Below, one piece after another: positions 32,852 through 41,022 of a stretch of DNA of 64,000 nucleotides (position 1 is its first letter; each line of letters opens with the position of its first letter). The translations under genes and the position numbers were made by a program. The DNA lies in assembly GCA_965219875.1 (NCBI GenBank), contig CBDCOW010000005.1, positions 248,001 to 312,000 of the forward strand, read 5' to 3'. Below the pieces are notes generated by a model. It was not told where the DNA came from and ran no database searches. It saw only the letters and a list, made by a program, of their open reading frames with translations. The stretch is from DAOUKH01 sp965219875 (lineage in GTDB: Bacteria > Chloroflexota > Dehalococcoidia > SHYB01).

Positions 32852-33499
32852 CTACGGGCCGAGGACGCGCGCCAAGGCCTTGCGGCCCCATTCGAGGCCA
32901 CGGCCGGGAAGCTCCACCGCGGGGCGCTCGGTGAGCGCGAAGCGCACCGTCGCCTCCATGGTGTCGTCGGGGCGGAGGTCGTACCACACGTCGAAGGCGT
33001 CGCCCTCGGGTGTCTTGATCGCCACGTGCGCGCCGCGGTACTCGACGGAGAGGCCGCTGTTGATGCTCGCGCTATAGGGAAAGAGACGCAGCAGGCGCCC
33101 CGTCGAGGCTGGGCCCAGGTCGAACCGGAGCGTGAAGGCGGCCTCGATCCGCCCGTCCAGCGATTCGAGCGCGCTGAACAGATGCGAGAGCGTGAAGTCC
33201 GTCTGGTGGAGCTCCGTCTGGTCGTCGAGCTCGCTTTCCACAAGATACTCGACCGCAACCTCGCTCTCGCCGTCGGCCACGATCTGGACCTCGCCCCAGC
33301 TATGGACCTTCTGGGTCTCGTGGCGGTAGTCCTCGTGAAAGAAGATGCGGTCCTCGACGTCTTCCGCCTCGCGTGCGCCGAGGGCGGCGAGTTCCTGGCG
33401 CACCGGCTCGGGCAACGAGACAAAGAAGTGCATCTCCAGGCTCGAGCACTGGGAACCACCGAGATCGAGCCGCAGGGGAGACGACGGTTGCATACTCAT
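32852..33499 (-). CDS. Conserved hypothetical protein coupled to secA
   Basis: The start is ATG 33499 because its first bases overlap the secA stop (ATGA, 33496-33499), a coupling typical of genuine gene pairs. The 215-residue product has no signal peptide or membrane segment and no motif I recognise. It looks beta-rich, with repeating alternation such as AVEYLVESELDDQTELHQTD and AFTLRFDLGPASTGRLLRLF, which suggests a sandwich- or lipocalin-like fold. Acidic residues predominate. Its position between secA and polX gives no clear function; it may simply ride in the operon. Confidence 0.75.
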   Translation of the reverse strand: MSMQPSSPLRLDLGGSQCSSLEMHFFVSLPEPVRQELAALGAREAEDVEDRIFFHEDYRHETQKVHSWGEVQIVADGESEVAVEYLVESELDDQTELHQTDFTLSHLFSALESLDGRIEAAFTLRFDLGPASTGRLLRLFPYSASINSGLSVEYRGAHVAIKTPEGDAFDVWYDLRPDDTMEATVRFALTERPAVELPGRGLEWGRKALARVLGP

Positions 33500-36105
33500 A
33501 CTGCGGCTCCGTGACACTTCTTGAACTTCTTGCCGCTGCCGCAGTGACAGGGCTGGTTGCGTCCGATCTTGCCGCCGCTCACGGGCTTCCCCCGACGCCC
33601 CACCGCCGCCGCCATTTGCCGCTGCTCCGGCGCTTGTTCGACCGCCGCGGGCCGCGCCGCCACTCCCGCCGACGCGCCATTTGACGCCGGCCGCACGCCG
33701 ACTTGAAAGATCATCCGTGCCACGTCCTGGCGAATCCGGTCCATAAGCTCGTCGAACATCCCGTGGCTCTGGCGCTTGTAGGCCACCAGGGGGTCAAGCT
33801 GCGCCACGCCTTGGAGTCCGATTCCCTGGCGCAGGTTCTCCATCGCCGTCAGGTGCTCGATCCAGTGCACGTCGAAGGTGCGCAGCATCACGAGCCGCTC
33901 TAGCGCCCGCATCGTCTCCGCTCCGACCTCTTCCTCCCGCTGCTCGTACAGCTTCCGGGCGTAGGTCTGAACGGCGCTTCGTGCCTCCTGCTTGCTCAGC
34001 CGGCTGATGGACTCCTCGGTCAAGTCCCGTGGCAGCGGGAATATCCCGCGCAGACCGGTTAGCAGCGCCTCGACGTTCCACGACTCCAGGTCTTCGCCCA
34101 CGAGGTGGGTGTCGACCAGGACGTCGAGATCCTTCTCCACGAGGTCGAGGATATTCGCCTTGACGTCGGCGCCTTCGAGGATCTTGCGGCGCTCGCCGTA
34201 GACAACCTCGCGGTGCTTGTTCACCACGTCGTCGTACTGAAGAAGATGCTTCCGAATGTCGAAGTTGTGGCCTTCCACCTTGGTCTGGGCGTTCTCTATC
34301 ACCTTCGACACGATCCCCGATTGAATCGGCGTGTCTTCGGGGAGGCCGGCCCAGTCCATGAACTTCTTGGCCGTGTCGCCGCCGGCGCGCCGCATCAACT
34401 CGTCCCGAAGGGAAAGATAGAAGCGCGTCTCGCCGGGGTCTCCCTGACGGCCCGCACGACCGCGCAGCTGGTTGTCGATGCGCCGCGCCTCGTGGCGCTC
34501 GGTGCCGACAATCATCAGGCCGCCTAGGCCCACCACCTTGTCGTGCTGGGCCCGCCACTCGTCCGCGTCGCGGTCGTCTTGGGCGCCGCCGAGGACGATG
34601 TCGGTGCCGCGGCCCGCCATGTTCGTCGCCACCGTGACCGCGCCGACGCGACCCGCCTGGGCCACGATCGCCGCCTCGCGCTCGTGGTGCTTCGCGTTCA
34701 GCACTTCGTGCGGGATGCCCCGCTTCTTGAGTTGCGCACTCAGCAGCTCCGACTTCTCGATGGAGACCGTGCCGACGAGCACCGGGCGCCCAGCGTCGTT
34801 GTGCTCCTCTATTTCGTCCACGATCGCGGTGAACTTCGCATCTTCGGTGGTGTAGATCACGTCCTTCTCGTCGGCCCGGACCATCGGCATGTGCGTAGGG
34901 ACGACGAGGACGTCGAGCTCGTAGATCTTGTACAGCTCCTCCGCCTCGGTGGCCGCGGTGCCCGTCATCCCCGCCAGCTTCTCGTACATGCGGAAGTAGT
35001 TCTGGAGGGTGACGGTCGCCAGCGTGACCGACTCGGCGCGCACCTTCAGGCGTTCCTTCGCTTCGATAGCCTGGTGCAGCCCGTCGGAATAGCGGCGGCC
35101 CGGCATGAGCCGCCCGGTGAACTCGTCGACGATGACGACTTCGCGGTCGCGGACGACGTACTCCCGGTCCCTGCGGTAGAGGGCGTGGGCCTTGAGGGCG
35201 TTATCGGCGTAGTGGGTGAGGATGTAGTTCGAGGGATCGTAGAGGTTGGCGACGCCGAGGCGGCGCTCCAGCTTCTCGATGCCGGATGCGGTCAGCGTGG
35301 CCGACCGCATCTTCTCGTCGATGGTGTAGTCGTCTTCGAGCCGCAGCGAGGGCGCGATGTGGGCGAACTGCTGGTACGCCTTCGCCGAGTCGTTCGACTG
35401 GCCCGAAATAATGAGCGGCGTGCGCGCCTCGTCGATGAGGATATTGTCGACTTCGTCGATGATGCAGTAATTCAGGGGGCGCTGCACGACATGGCTCAGG
35501 TCGTGCACCATGTTGTCACGCAGATAGTCGAAGCCGAACTCGCTGTTGGTGCCGTAGGTGATGTCGGCGGCGTAGGCATCCTGACGCCCCACCGTTTCGA
35601 GCTCGCCGCCGTCCTTCAGAATCAGCGCGTTGTCGTGCTGCAGGCAGGCGATGGTGAGGCCGAGCTTTCGGTAGATCTGGCCCATCCATTGCGCGTCGCG
35701 GCGCGCCAGATAATCGTTCACCGTGACGACGTGGACGCCCTTCCCGTTCAGCGCGTTGAGGTAGACGGGGAGCGTCGACACCAACGTCTTGCCCTCACCG
35801 GTACGCATCTCAGCGACTTTGCCGCGGTGCAGGATGCACCCGCCCACGATTTGGACGTCGTAATGGCGTTGGCCCAGCGTTCGTTTCGCCGCCTCGCGGA
35901 CGAGGGCGAAGGCCTCGGGGAGCAGGTCGTCCAGGTCCTCACCGCCGGCGATGCGGCCTCGGAACTCGGTGGTCTTTTCGAGCAGTCCTTCGTCGCTCAG
36001 CGCCTCGAACTCAGGCTCGAGACCGTTGACCGCCTCGGCAATGGGGCGGAGTTTCTTGATCTCCCGCTCGTTGGGGTCGCCGAGGACTTTTGCAAGCTTG
36101 AGCAT
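33496..36105 (-). CDS. secA: Preprotein translocase ATPase SecA
   Basis: The 869-residue protein has full SecA architecture: nucleotide site MRTGEGKT (residues 100-107), DEVDNILIDEARTPLIISG (Walker B and motif III), the preprotein cross-linking domain, NMAGRGTDIVLGG and QLRGRAGRQGDPGETRFYLS in NBD2, and the helical scaffold/wing. The C-terminus ends with the zinc SEC-C motif GRNQPCHCGSGKKFKKCHG after an Ala-rich linker. SecA drives post-translational export through SecYEG. The gene has a consensus TATAAT about 90 bases upstream and is coupled to the following hypothetical gene. Confidence 0.97.
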   Translation of the reverse strand: MLKLAKVLGDPNEREIKKLRPIAEAVNGLEPEFEALSDEGLLEKTTEFRGRIAGGEDLDDLLPEAFALVREAAKRTLGQRHYDVQIVGGCILHRGKVAEMRTGEGKTLVSTLPVYLNALNGKGVHVVTVNDYLARRDAQWMGQIYRKLGLTIACLQHDNALILKDGGELETVGRQDAYAADITYGTNSEFGFDYLRDNMVHDLSHVVQRPLNYCIIDEVDNILIDEARTPLIISGQSNDSAKAYQQFAHIAPSLRLEDDYTIDEKMRSATLTASGIEKLERRLGVANLYDPSNYILTHYADNALKAHALYRRDREYVVRDREVVIVDEFTGRLMPGRRYSDGLHQAIEAKERLKVRAESVTLATVTLQNYFRMYEKLAGMTGTAATEAEELYKIYELDVLVVPTHMPMVRADEKDVIYTTEDAKFTAIVDEIEEHNDAGRPVLVGTVSIEKSELLSAQLKKRGIPHEVLNAKHHEREAAIVAQAGRVGAVTVATNMAGRGTDIVLGGAQDDRDADEWRAQHDKVVGLGGLMIVGTERHEARRIDNQLRGRAGRQGDPGETRFYLSLRDELMRRAGGDTAKKFMDWAGLPEDTPIQSGIVSKVIENAQTKVEGHNFDIRKHLLQYDDVVNKHREVVYGERRKILEGADVKANILDLVEKDLDVLVDTHLVGEDLESWNVEALLTGLRGIFPLPRDLTEESISRLSKQEARSAVQTYARKLYEQREEEVGAETMRALERLVMLRTFDVHWIEHLTAMENLRQGIGLQGVAQLDPLVAYKRQSHGMFDELMDRIRQDVARMIFQVGVRPASNGASAGVAARPAAVEQAPEQRQMAAAVGRRGKPVSGGKIGRNQPCHCGSGKKFKKCHGAAV

Positions 36106-36192
36106 GGGAGTTACAACCGTTGGGTTCGGGCGCCGGGCGATTCGCGGCCTGTTTCGGCCCCTCGCAAGGGCCGCGGCGCACCCTTATTCCCC

Positions 36193-36198
36193 ATTATA
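36193..36198 (-). promoter_or_regulatory. -10 element upstream of secA
   Basis: A perfect TATAAT lies on the minus strand about 88 bases before the secA start, in the short gap after prs. No convincing -35 is visible at 16-18 bases. Confidence 0.5.
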
Positions 36199-36248
36199 CG
36201 CACAAGGCGGCGGCGGTGGACGCCTCAACGTAGCGGCGACGCCGACGG

Positions 36249-37205
36249 CTACTCGAACAGCGCGCCCACGGACTCGCCTCGATGGATACGCGAGATCGCC
36301 TCGCCGAACAACGGCGCGACCGACAGCATCGTCACCTTGCCGTTCCGCTTCTCCGGCGGCACCGGTGCGGTATCGGTGAGCACGATCTCGGTGATGGGGG
36401 CTTCGAGGATGCGCTCAGGCGCGGGGCCCGAAAGGATGCCGTGGGTGGCGCAGGAGTAGATCTCTTTCGTCCCGGCCTTTTCGAGGGTCTTGGCGGCCGA
36501 GAGCAGGGACCCGGCGGTGTCGATCTCGTCGTCGAACGTGAGCGCCGTCTTCCCCTTTACGTCGCCGATCACGCTCATGCTCTCGGGCTGGCCGTGCACG
36601 CGGCGCTTTTCGATAATCGCGAGGGGAACGTTCAGTCGCTCGGCGAGGTCGCGGGCGCGTTTCGAGATGCCCACGTCGGTGGCCACCACCACGAGGTCGT
36701 TGAGCTTCTTCTGCTCGAAGTAGCGGTGCAGGATGTTGATCGCGGTCAGTTCGTCGACGGGCACGCTGAAAAAGCCCTGGATCTGGCCGGCGTGGAGGTC
36801 CATCGTGATGACGCGGTCGGCGCCCGCGGTTGAAATCAGGTCGGCGAGCAGACGGGCCGTGATCGGCACCCGCGGCTGGTCCTTCTTGTCGGTGCGGCCA
36901 TAGGCGTAGTAGGGCAACACCGCCGTGATCCGGCCCGCCGAGGCGCGCTTGGCCGCGTCGATCATGATCAGCAGCTCCATGATGCTGCGGTTGACCGGCG
37001 AGACGAGCGACTGGACGATGAAGACGTCGCGCTGGCGGACGTTCTCTTGATATTGAACGAAGATGTTCTCGTTGCTGAACTCGAAGAGATGAATCTGGCC
37101 CAGCGGAATTTCCAGGTAGTCGCAGATGCTCTGGGCCAGCGGTTGGTTGGCCCTGCCCGAAAAGACGCGCGGCCCGCCGATGAACGCCTGATAGTTGTGA
37201 TTCAC
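36249..37205 (-). CDS. prs: Ribose-phosphate pyrophosphokinase
   Basis: GTG 37205 is chosen because 'NYQAFIGGPRVFSGRANQPL' is the normal N-terminus; the longer open frame is an antisense-type extension. The 318-residue enzyme has RASAGRITAVLPYYAYGRTD (ATP loop), VITMDLHAGQIQGFFSVPVD (metal/ribose-5-phosphate) and the PRPP loop LTFDDEIDTAGSLLSAAK. The usual VSPDxGGxKRA segment reads VATDVGISKRARDLAERL. It makes PRPP for nucleotide, His and Trp synthesis. It is transcribed from a TATAAT-bearing promoter divergent from valS. Confidence 0.95.
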   Translation of the reverse strand: MNHNYQAFIGGPRVFSGRANQPLAQSICDYLEIPLGQIHLFEFSNENIFVQYQENVRQRDVFIVQSLVSPVNRSIMELLIMIDAAKRASAGRITAVLPYYAYGRTDKKDQPRVPITARLLADLISTAGADRVITMDLHAGQIQGFFSVPVDELTAINILHRYFEQKKLNDLVVVATDVGISKRARDLAERLNVPLAIIEKRRVHGQPESMSVIGDVKGKTALTFDDEIDTAGSLLSAAKTLEKAGTKEIYSCATHGILSGPAPERILEAPITEIVLTDTAPVPPEKRNGKVTMLSVAPLFGEAISRIHRGESVGALFE

Positions 37206-37305
37206 GGAACAATACCCTCGTCTGCTGGGGTTGGTTTCCGTTATGCCCGCGCTACCCTGTTCCCGCTTCTGTTGAAGCGTATCGGCGGGATCTCGGCGGG
37301 GCGTG

Positions 37306-37311
37306 ATTATA
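37306..37311 (-). promoter_or_regulatory. -10 element upstream of prs
   Basis: TATAAT in GGTATAATCACG on the minus strand lies about 100 bases before the prs start, in the divergent prs-valS gap. The -35 region is weak. Confidence 0.5.
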
Positions 37312-37482
37312 CCCCACCCGCGTGCGTAAAACCACGCCCGCGCCGGGCCATTTTGTCTTGCCTCGCCCCTTCCGGCGAAGACTCTCGCGAATCCCGCGCG
37401 CCCTTTTCCCCCAAGCGCCTTGTGCAACTCGTACCGCTTATGTCGCACTTGCGCCAGGGGAAAGCGCGCAGCGCAGGCTTGC

Positions 37483-37488
37483 TACAAT
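37483..37488 (+). promoter_or_regulatory. -10 element upstream of valS
   Basis: TACAAT lies 20 bases before the valS start codon, giving a leader of roughly 14 bases. No clear -35 is seen. Confidence 0.45.
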
Positions 37489-37508
37489 GGAGCGCGGCGA
37501 GCAGACGC

Positions 37509-40196
37509 ATGACCACCACTCCCCAGCCCATTCCCAAGACCTACGACCCCCACGGCGTCGAAGAACGGCTCTACCGGTTCTGGGAGGAGTCCGGCCTCTT
37601 CCACGCCGAGGCAGACCCCTCCAAAGAGCCATTCACCATCATCCTGCCGCCGCCCAACGTGACGGGCGTGCTCCACATCGGCCACGCTCTGACCGCGGCC
37701 GTCGAGGACGCCCTCATCCGCTGGCGCAGGATGCAAGGCTACTCCGCCCTCTGGCTGCCGGGCACGGACCACGCCGCGACGGCCACCCAGGTCGTGGTCG
37801 AGCGGGAGATCGCCAAAGAGGGGCTCACCAAGGAAGGTCTCGGCCGCGAGCGCTTCCTCGAAAAGGTGTGGGAGTGGGTCGAACTCTCGAAGAACCGCAT
37901 CACCCGGCAGCACAAGGCACTCGGCGTTTCCTTCGACTGGTCCCGCGAACGGTTCACCATGGACCCCGGCCCCAGCCGCGCCGTCCGTGCCACCTTCGTG
38001 AACCTCTATAACAAGGGCCTCATCTATCGCGGCGAAAGGCTGGTCAACTGGTCGCCGGGGTTGCTGAGCGCCATCTCCGACCTCGAAGTCGAGCACCGCG
38101 AGGTCGAAGGCCATCTCTGGCGGATGCGCTATCCCCTTGAGGACGGCTCGGGCCACGTCACGATCGCGACGACGCGCCCCGAGACCTACCTCGGCGACAC
38201 TGCCGTGGCCGTGCATCCCGACGACGCGCGGTTCACTGGATTGGTCGGCAAGAACGTGGTGCTCCCCATCATCGGGCGGCCCATTCCCATCGTCGCCGAC
38301 GAGGCCGTCGAAGCAGGGTTCGGCGCCGGAGCGCTCAAGGTTACACCGGGTCACGACCCCACGGACTTCGAGATCGGCGCGCGTCACGGCCTCCCCATCA
38401 TCAACATCATGCACCCCGACGGGACGATCAACGAACAGGGCGGCCCCTTCGCGGGGCAAGACCGCTTCGAGGCCCGCGACAACATCGTCGCCGAGTTCGA
38501 GCGTCTGGGCCTGCTCGACGGCATCGAGCCCTACACCCACTCCATTGGCCACTGCCAGCGCAGCGGCGCCGTCGTCGAGCCGCTCATCAGCAAGCAGTGG
38601 TTCGTGAAGGTCGGGTCGCACGACGACCCGGACTCCATCGCTGGCCGCGCCTACCGCGCCGTGGTCGACGGCGAGATCAGGATCGTCCCTGAGCGCTTCA
38701 CCAAGGTCTACACGAATTGGATGGAGAACATCCGGGACTGGACCATCAGCCGGCAGCTCTGGTTCGGCCACCGCATACCGGTGTGGCATTGCGCCGCCTG
38801 CGGCACGATGACTTCGGCGATGGACGATCCCACGGCATGCTCCGGGTGCGGCAGCGCCGACGTCGAGCAGGACCCCGACGTGCTGGACACGTGGTTCAGT
38901 TCCGGCCTCTGGCCGCACTCGACCTTGGGCTGGCCCGACGACACCGACGACCTCCGCCACTTCTACCCCACCAGCGTCCTCGAGACGGGCTACGACATCC
39001 TTTTCTTCTGGGTTGCCCGCATGATCATGCTGGGCATCGAGAACACGGGGGAGATCCCCTTCCGCACCGTCTACCTCCACGGCATCATCCGCGACGCCTC
39101 CGGCGAGAAGATGAGCAAGATGAAGGGCAACATCGTCGACCCGCTGGACACGATCCGCGAGTACGGTGCCGACGCTCTGCGCTTCGCTCTGACTACCGGT
39201 TCGTCGCCGGGCAACGACTCCCGCCTGACACAACACAAGCTCGAATCGAGCCGCAACTTCGCCAACAAGATGTGGAACGCGTCGCGGTTCGTCCTCACTG
39301 CCGTGGACGCGGCCGGCGTCGTCGACCCCGCCCTCCCCGCCGACCCGCCGGCGGAGGACCGCTGGATCCTGAGCCGGCTCCAGCGGACCATCGAGAACGT
39401 CGGGCGCATGATGGACGACTTTCAGATCGGCGAGGCGCAGCGCGAAATCTACGAGTTCCTGTGGAGCGAGTACGCCGATTGGTACATCGAACTCGCCAAG
39501 GTTCGTCTGCGCCGGGAAGACGACGAGGCCGCCTCCCCGTTGCCCGTCCTCGTCCACGTCCTCGAAACGACGATGCGACTCCTCCACCCGTTCATGCCGT
39601 TCGTAACCGAGGAGATTTGGCAGAACGTCGTCCGGCGTCTCCCTCACGACGACGCACGCCTGCCCTCGATCGTGGCGGCCCCCTACCCCGAGACCGACGC
39701 CTCACTAGTCGACGAGGCCGCGGAGCGCGAAATCGGCCTCGTTATTCAGATCATCCAAGCGGTCCGCAACGCCCGCGCCGAGCTCAAGGCCGACCCGCGG
39801 CGGAGCGTCGAGGCCATTGTCGACGCCCCCACGCAACACCAGGCCGTCGAACGGAACCGCGCCGCGATCGAGATACTGGCGCGAGCCGAGCCCCTGCGGG
39901 TCTACGGCGGCGGCGACCAGGCCCCAGCCGTCGATCAGGCCCGCGTCGCCGTGCTCGGCGAGACGCGAGTGATCATGCCCATGGCCGGGTTCGTGGACCT
40001 CGACGCGGAGCGCGAGCGTCTTGGCAAGGAACGCAAGGATCTGGCGAAGCTCATCGCGAACCTCGAACAACGCCTGGCCAACGAGAACTTCACCTCGAAA
40101 GCCCCCGCCGCCGTCATCGAGAAGGAACGCGGCCGCCTCGCCGAATACGAGACCCGCGTCGCCGGTCTCGACGAACGCCTCCGCGAGCTGGCGTAG
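37509..40196 (+). CDS. valS: Valyl-tRNA synthetase
   Basis: The 895-residue class I synthetase starts at ATG 37509; conserved sequence begins at once (PIPKTYDPHGVEERLYRFWE). Markers are LPPPNVTGVLHIGHAL (HIGH at 56-59), the editing domain with TIATTRPETYLGDTAVAVHP, WFGHRIPVWHCAACG with a Cys-x2-Cys pair typical of ValRS, and the SGEKMSKMKGNIVDPLD signature (KMSKM). The anticodon-binding region and a C-terminal coiled coil (LDAERERLGKERKDLAKLIA) complete it. It charges tRNA-Val and edits Thr mischarging. It is divergent from prs. Confidence 0.97.
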   Translation: MTTTPQPIPKTYDPHGVEERLYRFWEESGLFHAEADPSKEPFTIILPPPNVTGVLHIGHALTAAVEDALIRWRRMQGYSALWLPGTDHAATATQVVVEREIAKEGLTKEGLGRERFLEKVWEWVELSKNRITRQHKALGVSFDWSRERFTMDPGPSRAVRATFVNLYNKGLIYRGERLVNWSPGLLSAISDLEVEHREVEGHLWRMRYPLEDGSGHVTIATTRPETYLGDTAVAVHPDDARFTGLVGKNVVLPIIGRPIPIVADEAVEAGFGAGALKVTPGHDPTDFEIGARHGLPIINIMHPDGTINEQGGPFAGQDRFEARDNIVAEFERLGLLDGIEPYTHSIGHCQRSGAVVEPLISKQWFVKVGSHDDPDSIAGRAYRAVVDGEIRIVPERFTKVYTNWMENIRDWTISRQLWFGHRIPVWHCAACGTMTSAMDDPTACSGCGSADVEQDPDVLDTWFSSGLWPHSTLGWPDDTDDLRHFYPTSVLETGYDILFFWVARMIMLGIENTGEIPFRTVYLHGIIRDASGEKMSKMKGNIVDPLDTIREYGADALRFALTTGSSPGNDSRLTQHKLESSRNFANKMWNASRFVLTAVDAAGVVDPALPADPPAEDRWILSRLQRTIENVGRMMDDFQIGEAQREIYEFLWSEYADWYIELAKVRLRREDDEAASPLPVLVHVLETTMRLLHPFMPFVTEEIWQNVVRRLPHDDARLPSIVAAPYPETDASLVDEAAEREIGLVIQIIQAVRNARAELKADPRRSVEAIVDAPTQHQAVERNRAAIEILARAEPLRVYGGGDQAPAVDQARVAVLGETRVIMPMAGFVDLDAERERLGKERKDLAKLIANLEQRLANENFTSKAPAAVIEKERGRLAEYETRVAGLDERLRELA

Positions 40197-40230
40197 CGAC
40201 AGCGGCCCGTATGCGCGCTCTCGCCGCGCT

Positions 40231-40239
40231 GGTATAGTG
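40231..40239 (+). promoter_or_regulatory. Extended -10 promoter (TGGTATAGT)
   Basis: TGG-TATAGT within CCGCGCTGGTATAGT downstream of valS. The same context precedes sat (CCGCGCTGGTATACT). The product would be a short transcript across the small open frame at 40283. Confidence 0.45.
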
Positions 40240-40282
40240 AAGAAGCGCCGCGTCACGAAGTACTCCATCAGGGAAGTTGACC

Positions 40283-40387
40283 ATGCCAAGTCGGAATAGG
40301 GATAGGCCCACCCCTCCTCAGACCCCACCCTCGGCCCCACCCAGGGACACCGGCCCGGACCCGGGCGTTGGGATCAAAGGCGCCTAG
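40283..40387 (+). CDS. Possible 34-residue Pro-rich small protein
   Basis: ATG 40283 is preceded by GGGAAG (40271-40276) and lies 44 bases after an extended -10 element. The product (MPSRNRDRPTPPQTPPSAPP… ending GVGIKGA) is very rich in Pro, with a basic N-terminus. There is no known relative that I recognise. The frame could be accidental in GC-rich DNA; promoter and ribosome site are the only support. Confidence 0.35.
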   Translation: MPSRNRDRPTPPQTPPSAPPRDTGPDPGVGIKGA

Positions 40388-40885
40388 CTACGCCCCCGCT
40401 TCGTGCAGACCCCACACGAGCATAAGCGCCGCCTCCACTAGAAAGATAATGGTCATTGCTAGAACGGTCTGGCCCTTTCTGTTGACCAGACTCTTGTTCT
40501 GATCGAAGTGCCTCCCCGCCCAGTCCACCGACCTCTTCTTGAACTCCCAAAGGCTAAGCCCCAACCATTCCTCATAGATAGCGTTGAGCCTTAGGAGCTT
40601 CACTTCGCCGGAGCCTCGCGCGACCGCTCCAATCAGCACGTTGAGCAATGCCAGCGCCAACGCGGCGACCAACCAAGCCGATCCAAGGCTGACTTCTTCC
40701 ACTAACGAGGCGACGATCACGGGCCCCGTCACCGTGAAACTCGCCGAGAACATCATCATTGTCTGAATGCGGCCTTCGACGGCGTTCAGCCGGTGCATCG
40801 CCCAATCGTAAGAAGCCTGAACAAAGTCGTACGCCGGATAGACGCCCGGCCATCGCTCTTCCGGGCTTAAGTCATCGTTCGGCAC
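40388..40885 (-). CDS. Small membrane protein of unknown function
   Basis: GTG 40885 is preceded by GGAG; 165 residues. The N-terminal part (YDFVQASYDWAMHRLNAVEG) is soluble and helical. Then come two closely spaced membrane helices (about residues 45-60, MMMFSASFTVTGPVIVASL, and 68-85, AWLVAALALALLNVLIGAV), a cytoplasmic helical region (LRLNAIYEEWLGLSLWEF) and a last helix near the C-terminus (TVLAMTIIFLVEAALMLVW). This layout resembles SLATT-like or other small membrane proteins found near defence systems, but the similarity is only architectural. It is convergent with the valS side and divergent from the HyuA-like gene. Confidence 0.65.
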   Translation of the reverse strand: MPNDDLSPEERWPGVYPAYDFVQASYDWAMHRLNAVEGRIQTMMMFSASFTVTGPVIVASLVEEVSLGSAWLVAALALALLNVLIGAVARGSGEVKLLRLNAIYEEWLGLSLWEFKKRSVDWAGRHFDQNKSLVNRKGQTVLAMTIIFLVEAALMLVWGLHEAGA

Positions 40886-41007
40886 GCACGCGCTCCAAGG
40901 GCAGGTTGCGCCGGGAGCATGACCGGCAAGCCTCTGCTCGGGCAAGGCGCCACTGTCGCAAGGAGAAACCACGCCGCAGCGCGCGTGCGCGCCCTACCCT
41001 GCGGGGC

Positions 41008-41013
41008 TACAAT
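41008..41013 (+). promoter_or_regulatory. -10 element giving a near-leaderless transcript
   Basis: TACAAT ends nine bases before ATG 41023, so the expected start point falls at or within three bases of the start codon. No ribosome site precedes the ATG, consistent with leaderless translation. Confidence 0.45.
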
Positions 41014-41022
41014 CACCCGCGC

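Noticed and set aside
37206..37448. Upstream extension of prs to an ATG at 37448
   Set aside because: Conserved sequence begins at the GTG at 37205, and the extension covers the divergent promoter gap with a TATAAT.
37482..39647. A 721-codon open frame antisense to valS, and a 638-codon one antisense to secA (34543-36459)
   Set aside because: These lie opposite unmistakable valS and secA. GC-rich codon use makes long antisense frames common. They have Arg/Gly-rich composition, no domain motifs and no ribosome sites.
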